A stretch of 56,259 nt of DNA from Acrasis kona (taxonomy: Eukaryota; Heterolobosea; Eutetramitea; Acrasida; Acrasidae), in assembly GCA_026419775.2 (NCBI GenBank), contig JAOPGA020001747.1, positions 1 to 56,259 on the forward strand. The letters are read 5' to 3'. A program made the position numbers and the translations under genes. Below, piece by piece: positions 30,590 to 39,615 of the stretch. The notes below the pieces were generated by a model that ran no database searches, was not told where the DNA came from, and saw only the letters and a program-made list of their open reading frames with translations. Each line of letters opens with the position of its first letter. Within the stretch, counting starts at the first letter, position 1.

Positions 30590-31585
30590 ATGACAAGACA
30601 AGATGTATACGTTCCTCCGTGGCAGAGGTATTTGTTCTCCACAACTGCGCCCATGTTTGCAGGTATGTGCATTAAAGTTGAATTGTGTTATTAATTTTGA
30701 AAGTTGTTTTAACAAACCCATTCGACACATGCAAGGTTCGCGAATACATTAAAATTTAACACTCACCTGTGTATTTAGGTGCGGTTACAACTACAAGGTC
30801 AAAATGCAGAGAAAGTCTACTCGAATACAGCTGATGCATTCGTCAAAATCTTCAAAGCTGAAGGTATTACAGGCCTCCAAAAAGGTCTCACTCCTGCGTT
30901 TTTAAGAGAGGGATCCAAGAACTTTTTTCGAATTGGATTTTATGACCCTCTTATCAGTATTGTGCACAAAGACAATACTCCTGCTCCTATTTACAAAAGA
31001 TTGGCAGTGGGAATGGTAACAGGAGGTTTAGGTGCGTTGTCTTGCAATCCATTCGAGCTGGTAAAAACTCGTATGCAGGCAAGTGCAAACAAATCTATTG
31101 CAGTTGGCCACCAGCACACTTACAATGGAGTTTTCCCAGCAATTCGCGATATCACCAAGAAAGAGGGCTTCCTTGGATTATACAAAGGATCTGGTATGAG
31201 TTTTGTTCGGAGTATGATTGCCTCTGGTCTTAATTTATCTATCTATACTAGTTGCAGAGATTATCTCTTGAAAAATAACATAACAAAAAACAACTCCTTC
31301 ACTGATGCTTCATGTAGTTTATTCTCTTCCTTTTTTTCATGTTTGTGTACAAATCCTATAGATGTTGTTCGCACGAGAATATACAATCAAAAGATGAGTG
31401 CTGGTGGAATGCAATACAAGAATGGAATAGATGCAGCTACTAAAATTATACAACATGAGGGCGTTAGAGCACTTGGGAAAGGGTTTTTGACCTCCTGGAT
31501 AAGAATGGGTCCACATTTTACTTTAACGTTTGTTTTTTATGAGCAGATGAAGAGAATATCAGCATCGTTTGGGTTGAACAAATAA
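30590..31585 (+). CDS. Mitochondrial carrier, SLC25A34/35-OAC1-like
   Basis: Three exons: 30590-30662, a 32-nt micro-exon 30704-30735, and 30779-31585, giving 303 residues; introns are 41 and 43 nt. The carrier signature appears once per repeat: NPFDTCKVRLQ (formed only when the micro-exon is included), NPFELVKTRMQ and NPIDVVRTRIYNQ. The end IRMGPHFTLTFVFYEQM and the ERS-like GLQKGLTPAFLREGSKN match the SLC25A34/35 and yeast Oac1 branch, so oxaloacetate or a related dicarboxylate is a likely substrate; this is inference. It acts in the inner mitochondrial membrane. Intron 1 ends in TGAAAG. Confidence 0.88.
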
Positions 31586-31670
31586 AGATTTGTTTTATTT
31601 TATGTTTTGATCTGTTATATGATTGTCAAATCCGCTAGTCAACTTTGAAAGTTGATTTGATATTTTAACA

Positions 31671-32850
31671 ATGGTTCGATCAATCTCCGTGCTCGCGATC
31701 TCACTGTGCCTGTTGGCTTTCTGCACCGTCTTTGCACAAAAAGATCAAGCCATCGCCAGGGCAGACACTGCGTTTAGTAGCTACATAAAGAAATTTTGGA
31801 GGGATGGGAAAATGTTCGACAAGTATCCAAACACAAACGTAACTGCACAGTATTGGTAAGAATTAACATTCATATATTTTAAAAACTAAAAGGACATCGG
31901 CACAAGGCTTTGATACTATTCTAGATGCAGCCGAGTTAGCAAGGCTTAGAAAAAAGGACATGAAGTACTTTTATGATCTGATCGAGGGATTCTACAATTT
32001 TAGGGATAAAAAAGGTTGGGTTGTTAACTTCATGGACGACATGATGTGGATGGGTCTTGCTTTACAAAGAGCCTACCAACTGACAAAAAACAAGAAGTAT
32101 CTAGATAGAAGTATATCTTTATACAAGATCATACATGATCAGTGGGATGAGACATGCTGTTGCTTCGGCAAACCCAAATGCAAGAATGGTGGCATCTATT
32201 GGGATAAAAATAAAACACAAAAAGCAACTGCCTCTAATGCAGGTCCAGTTATAATGTCTGCTCGTCTTTACTCCATAACTAAGGACACCACTTATCGTGA
32301 TTTTGCCATCAAAGTTTTTAATTATTGGTGGGATAACATGGTGGATCAAAAAACCTTCCAAGTCTGCGACAACATCTCTACTAAAAATGGAGAGAAACGT
32401 TGTTGGAAATTTACCTATAATGAAGGTCTCATGATTGGTGCTGGTTATGAATTAGAACGCGTGACTGGTAATAAAAGTTTCCTTGATAAAGCATACCTTG
32501 TGGCGGGTTTCCTGTCAAAGAATGAAGTCACTTCAAACAATGTGTTGACAGATGGTAGCGCGTCCGGGGATGGAGAAGAATTTAAGGCTGTTGCATTTAG
32601 ATACTTGTCTTTATTGTATAATAAGGATAGATCGCGATCTGATCTTGGTCGCATACTTGATGCATCTGCGGAATCCATCTGGAGTAAAGCAAGGAATGAG
32701 AAGGACAACACGTTTAGTTCAAATTGGGTAGGTCCCGCTCCAAAGTCAGGTGCATCCATCGACCAGGCCACAATGAATGCTGCTACAATGTGTTTAAACA
32801 TTCATGCTCTATCACTATTAAGATCAAACTCTGAATTTGATGATGAATAA
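31671..32850 (+). CDS. Secreted glycoside hydrolase family 76 protein (alpha-1,6-mannanase-like)
   Basis: Two exons, 31671-31855 and 31893-32850, 380 residues; the 37-nt intron ends in CTAAAAG. A signal peptide (SISVLAISLCLLAFCTVFAQ) precedes an all-helical barrel with the GH76 features: the catalytic double aspartate in NFMDDMMWMGLAL, GGIYWDKNKTQKATASNAG, RLYSITKDTTYRD and FTYNEGLMIGAGYELERVTG. GH76 enzymes cleave alpha-1,6-mannan backbones of fungal or bacterial mannans, which fits feeding on microbes. The family is commonest in fungi and bacteria, so gene transfer is possible but not shown here. Confidence 0.85.
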
Positions 32851-33205
32851 ATAACTGTTTACACCAACTACTGATGAACAACGTATTGCTATGATTAATA
32901 TTGTATGTTGTTTTATTTGATCATCTTCTAGGATGAACGTTTTTATTTTCTTGTTCTTCTCTTCTTTGTTGGGTCTAAATCCGTGCCAATAACCCGTTAT
33001 ATCATCAAATTGAGGTGAGGTCAGTTTATTGACGGTTAGGTGGATCGCCGTCAGATGATTCGAATCAAGGACTTGTCAAATAAAGAAAAGGTTGTACTTA
33101 ATTTGGAAGCTAACGTGAACAAATTTGAATATTTTGTAAAATAATACCTACTTTATTTAATTTGAACACTGTTTATGGAAGGGACAAATTAAAAACAAGT
33201 ACACA
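32851..33205. other. Intergenic stretch between GH76 and RGS genes
   Basis: 3' end of GH76 and promoter of the next gene. No gene or RNA seen. Confidence 0.5.
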
Positions 33206-33856
33206 ATGTCAGAGTGCTGCCTCGAGCAGGACTATTCCGAGTTCATTACTCTGTCTGACATCCTATCGGATCAAGATGCAAGGTGTGAATTCCAGGGATA
33301 TTTGAATAAGTACAACCGCGAGGGTGTGATAAATTTCATTACCGAGTACGAGCTGTTCGTCAAGTTAGCAGAAGAAACAACCGAAAATGGCGAACTTACA
33401 GCAGCGGTCGATTCAATCATGCATACTTATGTACTTGAGGGAGCCCCTTGCTTTTTAGAAGATTGTCCAAACCATCTATTGCTGACGGCTCGTTCCCTGT
33501 ACTACGAAGAGGATGGGCGGTCCCTTCTTTGTGCTATCAAAAGAATTTACGTTCACATCTTTAAAAAGATGAAGTCAAAGTATTTTGTGGAATATGCGAA
33601 CAGTGAGGAATTCCAAAAATATTATGCCGACGCAGGAGAAAGTAACACATTTACCCCTCCTCCGATTCAATTTAATTTGAGTAGAAGACAGAGCACTATA
33701 AGCATCGAGTCATTGGACGTTCTCAATTACGCAGCACTAGATAATCTAAGGGAGTGTATAAATGAATTATCACCCCAATCGAGCACTTCTGCAGAAGTAA
33801 TTGATTTGAAAAAACAGTTCGAAGAGAAAGCGGCCTACCTTGAACATTGTACATAA
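33206..33856 (+). CDS. RGS-domain protein
   Basis: One exon, 216 residues. The RGS fold is seen in ITLSDILSDQDARCEFQGYL, REGVINFITEYELFVKL, IMHTYVLEGAPCFLE and LLCAIKRIYVHIFKKM, about residues 13-140. RGS domains speed up GTP hydrolysis by heterotrimeric G-alpha subunits. The C-terminal part is Ser/Pro-rich (FTPPPIQFNLSRRQSTIS) and likely disordered. No DEP or other extra domain is present, so this is a short RGS protein. Confidence 0.7.
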   Translation: MSECCLEQDYSEFITLSDILSDQDARCEFQGYLNKYNREGVINFITEYELFVKLAEETTENGELTAAVDSIMHTYVLEGAPCFLEDCPNHLLLTARSLYYEEDGRSLLCAIKRIYVHIFKKMKSKYFVEYANSEEFQKYYADAGESNTFTPPPIQFNLSRRQSTISIESLDVLNYAALDNLRECINELSPQSSTSAEVIDLKKQFEEKAAYLEHCT

Positions 33857-33978
33857 ACGTTTTAATTTATTTACCAACTAATCTCTTCAGTTTTTTTAAC
33901 CATAAGAAGCCTATGATTCTCTAGGCTACTTGTGATGTCTAGTATAGCTTGTGACATGGAATGTCTGGTTGACTACGA

Positions 33979-34587
33979 ATGATGTTGAGTGTGTTCTGGA
34001 AGCACAGAACAAGAACATGTATTTGGTCAATCAATGACGACCTACAAACTTTCATTAACAACAAACTCACCAATGGAATTACTTTTAATACCGATAAGGA
34101 GAACACCCGTCCATCACAAATGCAAAAAAAACTTGACGCACTATTTAACATGTTTGAATCTGCCTACCAAAGTTACATTAATAAAGTAAGTTATAACATT
34201 AATTTCTATTAATTGTAGTATGTACTACTATTTCTTGATGTGATGCATTTGATCACCCCAGAGGATGTTTCGGATTATGTTTTAGAGTCATCATCAAAAG
34301 CGAGAGTATTCTTTCAATCAATTTTAAGTATTCCTCCCAATAAACCAAGAGAATGGGATGATAATGGAATTTACGCCCCTAGGATGAACCATGATGAAAT
34401 ATGCTATTATGCTTCTCCCACAAAGTTCTACTGGAATAATAAAGTTTGTGAAGACTCTGAAAATTCAAGACAGTATAAAACCTGGATTCTCATCAGGGGA
34501 CTTGTAAAATTGGAAGAGGTATCTCCACAAGAAATGTATTGTATAAGGAGAGGATTTTATATAGCTTGCAAGTTTATTGTTTTGTAG
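33979..34587 (+). CDS. Hypothetical two-exon protein
   Basis: Exons 33979-34185 and 34219-34587 encode 202 codons including the stop, about 191 residues after the double methionine start (MMLSVFWKHRTRTC). The intron, 33 nt from GTAAGT to TTGTAG, is the shortest clear one in the window. The protein has amphipathic helices (MQKKLDALFNMFESAYQSYI) and a C-terminus with MNHDEICYYASPTKFYWNN. No family recognised. It follows the RGS gene on the same strand. Confidence 0.55.
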
Positions 34588-34721
34588 TCGAAAGAGTTGT
34601 GATCGGATGTCAACAAATTAGTACAAAAGCGAATGGTAACCTTGATGTAATTGTAATAAAATATCTTACAGACGCAGCGGTGATGGATGTTGATTGTTTG
34701 TGATTTGGTCAACGAGGCCTG

Positions 34722-35384
34722 ATGCCTGATTCTGACAAAAACTGTCAAGCAATACGAATGAAAGAGTATTTTGTTCTCGCTTTTCGCTCAAACGATGAAA
34801 TGTTGTGGTTGAAAATCGATTTATCAGATCAAACTTTTGTTATTTGCGAAACAATTCCCCCTATTGATGAGAACGGTGATTATGTAGAAACCTTTGAGAA
34901 GAACTACATTAGTGGTTCTGTACAGGTTGAGAATGCGAATAACGAGCTTGTAGTACTTCGGCTTAATGAAGATGAGGGGTCTCAAAAAAACATTCATGAA
35001 AATCTTCTTGTACAAATACAGATTCTCAAAACAGGGCGAACAAAAAAAGCCACTTTGTGTAATTTTACTGATGCTAAAACAGAACTAAATTTTTGGGAGA
35101 TGGGTTGTATTCCTCAGAAAATTGGTCTAAAATTTGATTTGTTTTGGAAATTGTGTGATTTTCCTGGTGATTATTACTCTCTAAATGAAAACTTTCCCAA
35201 AGATACATTTACTTCTCAACAAAGCGTGGGTGGAGTAAAAGTTTCAAATAATAAAAGTATCTCCAAATCTATTATCAAGACCGAGAGTACAGGTGATAAA
35301 TCTGCTGTTGGAGCTTTATACTCTCCAAGTATTAAAGTACCTGAGAACGCCAGTGTTGCAAATGAAATTGTAAAGCTTAAATAA
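34722..35384 (+). CDS. Hypothetical protein
   Basis: One exon, 220 residues from ATG 34722. The first half is beta-rich (KEYFVLAFRSNDEMLWLKID, SGSVQVENANNELVVLRLNE) with hydrophobic and acidic alternation; the second half is Ser/Lys-rich and ends VANEIVKLK. No signal peptide or membrane span. No family recognised. Confidence 0.5.
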   Translation: MPDSDKNCQAIRMKEYFVLAFRSNDEMLWLKIDLSDQTFVICETIPPIDENGDYVETFEKNYISGSVQVENANNELVVLRLNEDEGSQKNIHENLLVQIQILKTGRTKKATLCNFTDAKTELNFWEMGCIPQKIGLKFDLFWKLCDFPGDYYSLNENFPKDTFTSQQSVGGVKVSNNKSISKSIIKTESTGDKSAVGALYSPSIKVPENASVANEIVKLK

Positions 35385-35679
35385 AATCCCTTATTTTTAG
35401 TTCACTATGGTATTTGTTTTACTGTTGTAATGTAACATCCATTACAAGGGAACGACTATTTATTACATTTACAGCACATCCAACCATCATGCGCCCCCAA
35501 ACCATGAAGGTTCACTTTTTGCATAACGAATCTGAACTTCAAGGTCAATTTCTTAAAAAATGATGGAAGTAGTATCGAACTTCATTTTCACGAGATTGAA
35601 GTTCAATTTCGAAAAAACTATTCATGTTCAATTCCAAATTCAAAACAAATACAAAAGCAAAGCAACTAAGAAGCAGACA

Positions 35680-37118
35680 ATGAGCAACCAAGGACGCAAC
35701 CTTAGAGTTATCGCCCACGAAAATCCACTCTTACTGACTCACTAGTAGGAGCAGCAGGAATCATATCCATGGAGTCAGTTGGAAAGAGAAGGTTCACAGA
35801 CAACAGACCAGATGTAATCGAAAAGGGTATTACCATCAAGAGCACCGCAATCTCTCTACCTTTCACGGTATTAGAAAACGTTATTGACAGCCCCGGTCAT
35901 GTTGATTTTTCTTCGGAAGTCACAGCTTTACGTGTTACCGACGGTACCATGGTAGTCGTAGACTCTGTTGAAGGGTGTAGAGGTCAGACTGAAACGGTTC
36001 TGAGGCAGGCATTACAAGAACGTATCAAGCCAGTCCTCATGGTGAACAAACTGGACAGGCGCATCACTGAGCTTCAATTCACGCCCGAGGAATGCTACAA
36101 GAATTTAGAGAGGATTATCGAGTCAACCAATGTCATCATTAGCAGCTACGCAGACGGCGGCGTCGACAACGTCCTAGTTGATCCCACCTTAGTAAACATT
36201 GCCTTCGGATCGGATAAAACAGGATGGGCATTTACCTTGCAAACATTCGCCAAATTCTATTCTGAGAAGTTCAAGACGGACACAGATAAGCTTGCCAAGA
36301 AATTATGGGGTGAAACTATTATTGTCATGAAAGAAGTAAATGGCAGACGTCGCCCTTATCCAAGTCTGGAAGATTGTTGCAAAGAGGTTCCTGCGAGTTT
36401 GTTCTTGGTCTCCCATCTACAAACTGTATAAAATCTTATCGGAGTCTGAGGAAGGTAAATTATACGAGAACATTAAGAGCACTGTAGGGAAAATTGGTAT
36501 CTCAGTCACAAAAGAAGATTAAAATAAAGAAAACAAAGTTCTGTTCCAGTCCATCATGATGAGATTCATTCCTGCATCAGCTGCAATGGTTAATATGATC
36601 GTTGAACATCTTCCATCGCCTCAAACTGCCCAAACGTATCGAAGCAGTCTATTATACAATCCCCGCTAGACAAGTACCAAACTAGCATATCAGAATGTAA
36701 TCCTGATGAATCATTGATGATATTCGTTTCCAAAATGGTCCCCATGAGCGGTAGCGGTAGATTCGTAGCTTTCGGAAGAATATTCTCTGGCACGTTGAGA
36801 CAAGGTCACAAGCTGCGCATTTTAGGACCTGATTTTAATCTAAACACCAATAAGGATGCAAACAATTCGACCGCTCAGAGTGTAATGATCATGATGGGTA
36901 AGAAGATGGAATCTGTGGCAGAGTGTGGTCCAGGAAATGTAGTGGGCATTATTGGTATTGACAAGTTTGTAAATAAATCGTGCACAGTTACAGATGAGTC
37001 GAATAAGGATGCACATCCTATAAAGAACATGAAGCACAGTGTCAGTGCGGAATGCGATTATACACCCAATGTTGCGCTTTATATCGTCTTTACGGATCTC
37101 GAATGGTGTAGTTGGTAA
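35680..37118 (+). pseudogene. Elongation factor 2 (eEF2) pseudogene
   Basis: Pieces of eEF2 run in order on the plus strand: NLRVIAH (N-terminal G domain), [43 protein letters not shown], a helical stretch, FIPASAAMVNMIVEHLPSP, KMVPMSGSGRFVAFGRIFSG (domain II) and VAECGPGNVVGIIGIDKFVN. The P-loop (normally AHVDHGKST) is lost in a deletion right after VIAH, several in-frame stops occur (from about 35743), and everything after domain III is missing. eEF2 translocates the ribosome; this copy cannot. Lack of introns could mean a processed copy, but the parent gene is not in the window. Confidence 0.88.
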
Positions 37119-37457
37119 CATAGTGGACAACCGGTGCAAGTGGTTGACTTGTACACGTGTGTGTGCATATTCCAATCATCACATCTTACATTTATCGGGG
37201 CAGGCACGAATGTGCTGGTGCCACAGCACATTCAACTCATAATTTAATGAGTCATACGTTCTATCCCCTTTTTCCTTTTGAATTATGATGTATCTTCATA
37301 TTAAAGGTTAATTTGGTTAGTTTAGAATTAGAAATTACTTTTTGTTAACACGAACGTTCGTATTAATAATACATTCATATATTGTACATCATTGGTAAAT
37401 TGGTTTGGAAACATACTTTTGGTTAAACTGAAGAGAAACCGGAAGATAAATAGAAAA

Positions 37458-37650
37458 CACTTTGGTTAGAACGAACATTCCCTGTCACTTTGGGTAGAAC
37501 GATCACTACTTTAACGATTTAGTTAGACCGAACATTACTTTAACGCTTTGGTTAGAACGAACATTCCCTGTCACTTTGGGTAGAACGATCATTACTTTAA
37601 CACTTTGGTTGGAACGAACATTACCATAACACTTTGGTTAGACCGGAAAG
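37458..37650. repeat. 28/29-bp minisatellite, seven units
   Basis: Units beginning CACTTTGGTTAGAACGAAC start at 37458, 37486, 37515, 37544, 37572, 37601 and 37630. Units 1-2 recur almost unchanged as units 4-5, 85-86 bp later, showing a higher-order block. More degenerate copies extend leftward to about 37400. Confidence 0.85.
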
Positions 37651-37750
37651 AAACAGAAAAAAAGACTTTTACATTATGGTTGGAGATGACCTTATTTTAG
37701 AGACCTGGAAACGGTTGGAAACTAATGTAATGAAATAAATTACCTGCTTT

Positions 37751-37952
37751 GAGTATGATTACTCTGATGAAGATCTGGGGTCCATGGGTCTCAGTGATCA
37801 CTCAGACGAAGGTCAGGACATTGATGTTCTCAGTGACGAAGGTCAGGACATTGATAATGATGAAGAATCAGACTACAATCAAGAGTCTGATAGTGATGAA
37901 GATGACCATTTTAAGATTTGTAACAATGATCGTGTTGAAGTTATTACAGTAG
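37751..37952 (+). repeat. 202-bp duplication, copy A
   Basis: Matches 38419-38620 with about three base differences. The sequence codes for an acidic Asp/Glu/Ser peptide (GSMGLSDHSDEGQDIDVLSD) in both copies. Within it, a 27-bp unit (GACGAAGGTCAGGACATTGA) is itself repeated in tandem. Confidence 0.95.
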
Positions 37953-38149
37953 TGTCCGATGATGAGGACCAACAGTCTGAAAAAGACAACATTACAGTAG
38001 TGTCCGATGATGAGGACGAACAGTCTGAAAAAGACAACATAGTGGACTTTGATATAAATGGAAATCATTTTGAAGTCATCCATTGCTCCAGGTTCGATTC
38101 CTGGTTCGAGAACTCCTTTTTAAGGATACCGAACTTCCAAAATTTTTAA
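37784..38149 (+). CDS. Acidic low-complexity ORF containing repeat copy A
   Basis: 121 codons from ATG 37784, almost entirely Asp, Glu, Ser and Gln in the first 80 residues, then VDFDINGNHFEVIHCSRFDS. A 48-bp unit coding for ITVVSDDEDQQSEKDN occurs twice in tandem (37943-37990 and 37991-38038). Near its end (38085-38105) the DNA contains a T-arm-like CCAGG-TTCGATT-CCTGG. Could be a small gene or junk translated by chance. Confidence 0.3.
   Translation: MGLSDHSDEGQDIDVLSDEGQDIDNDEESDYNQESDSDEDDHFKICNNDRVEVITVVSDDEDQQSEKDNITVVSDDEDEQSEKDNIVDFDINGNHFEVIHCSRFDSWFENSFLRIPNFQNF
37943..38038 (+). repeat. 48-bp tandem duplication
   Basis: Two copies, 37943-37990 and 37991-38038, nearly identical, in frame within the acidic ORF. 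Confidence 0.9.
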
Positions 38150-38289
38150 TCTATTATTAGTCCAACAATAATACTTTTGGACCACATGCCTCTACACAAT
38201 CGAATTTGTACATTATGATGGTGTGTTATTAGAATTCAAAATAATGTCTCTTCACAAATTATCTTCGATGTCGGCGTGACGGCGCGAGA

Positions 38290-38637
38290 GTGTCTGCAAT
38301 CAATTCGGGTTCCCGACGCCATTTGAGTCAAGAGAGGGATGCGAGCCGTTATGGTCCTTATAATCCATTAATACATGACTTTAGAAGACGTCGAATCAAT
38401 ACTGATTTGATGTGCTCTGAGTATGATTACTCTGATGAAGATCTGGGGTCCATGGGTCTCAGTGATCACTCAGACGAAGGTCAGGACATTGATGTTCTCA
38501 GTGACGAAGGTCAGGACATTTATAGTGATGAAGAATCAGACTACAATCAAGAGTCTGATAGTGATGAAGATGACCATTTTAAGATTTGTAATAATGATCG
38601 TGTTGAAGTTATTACAGTAGGAATTAATTGCTGTTAG
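38290..38637 (+). CDS. Acidic ORF containing repeat copy B
   Basis: 115 codons, but the first codon is GTG; the first ATG is MCSEYDYSDEDL near 38410. The basic first third (DFRRRRINTDLM) is unique, the rest is copy B of the acidic repeat. It may be an exon of an unrecognised gene or an older copy of the same sequence. Confidence 0.25.
   Translation: MSAINSGSRRHLSQERDASRYGPYNPLIHDFRRRRINTDLMCSEYDYSDEDLGSMGLSDHSDEGQDIDVLSDEGQDIYSDEESDYNQESDSDEDDHFKICNNDRVEVITVGINCC
38419..38620 (+). repeat. 202-bp duplication, copy B
   Basis: See copy A at 37751-37952; offset 668 bp, same strand, about 98.5% identical by eye. Confidence 0.95.
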
Positions 38638-39615
38638 TTAGTTTCGATAGTTTTGTTTCAGTAGTGATGAAGAATTGATGTCAGATTGGCTCTATTTTCA
38701 CAAGAACCGAAATTGAACAAATCGAGGTCAAAACACAAGAACTTGGGAAGTACTTTTTGTGTTGCAGGAAAGAGGCCTTCCATATAATGATCTGTTGTAA
38801 CGTTCGTATACTTGTCGAAAAAAATATATTGGTAGCTCATGAATCTAATCAGACCCGGTTCTTGAGACTCAAATATGAGCCAGACTGCTCTTGTCCAACT
38901 TTATTGAACTGAAAATGATTGATCGAATGACAGTAAACGAAGTTGAAAATGTCCGCCAATTGTGGTTGATGCTACTGCGAGGTGCTGTTTAATGTGTTGA
39001 ATGAATGATTAAATGTGTCGAACAGTGTTCCAATTCGCTTCGTCTCCGTCCTCCATACTGATCTGAAACAATTCGCGCGCGTCCTCGATAAAATGATTAT
39101 TGTTGCTCGCCGTGCTTGTGCGTATCGGCTCCGTTCGAGTGTGATCAAGATGTGAAATGATTAGCTCATAAGCAATAGCGAATGTTACATTGTTTACTTG
39201 TTGTTATTCCTCAACCTATGATTAATTTTCATTCACAATTAGACAATCCCAGCTCTTCCTACTTTTTGCGGATTCTTAGTCGAGCCGTTACGATTAATTT
39301 TAAATGTGGCGAGGTTTTGATGTTTTCTGTTATGCTATAACATTATTCTTATTCCAAAATGTCTGGATGTGGCTTAAAATGTCTTTCCGAGTGGTTCTCC
39401 AGCGCATGGCGTCAGCGAGAATTTTAGTAGGCTTGAATCGACTCGCTATCTGATTTTCTCATGCTATTATCGGTTTATATAACAACAGCTTTAATAATGA
39501 TCCGTTCTGGTCGTATATAAAGGTGCATCCATGATTATGGTGTTCTGAAATTTATCAAGCTTGATTAGATTCTAAAAATAGTTACTTCAAATTTTCGAAA
39601 ACTTCAACGGACCGA
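38638..39615. other. Long intergenic stretch before the ATRX-like gene
   Basis: Nearly 1 kb with no supported frame or RNA. It has more G+C and CpG than the other spacers around 39040-39140 (CGCGCGCG near 39072). It should include the promoter of the ATRX-like gene. Confidence 0.5.

Noticed and set aside
38085-38115. tRNA T-arm-like string CCAGG-TTCGATT-CCTGG followed by a T run
   Set aside because: The preceding 60 bases do not form a matching anticodon arm, D arm or acceptor stem, even allowing a D-loop insertion, so it is at most a chance match or a 3' fragment of a tRNA.
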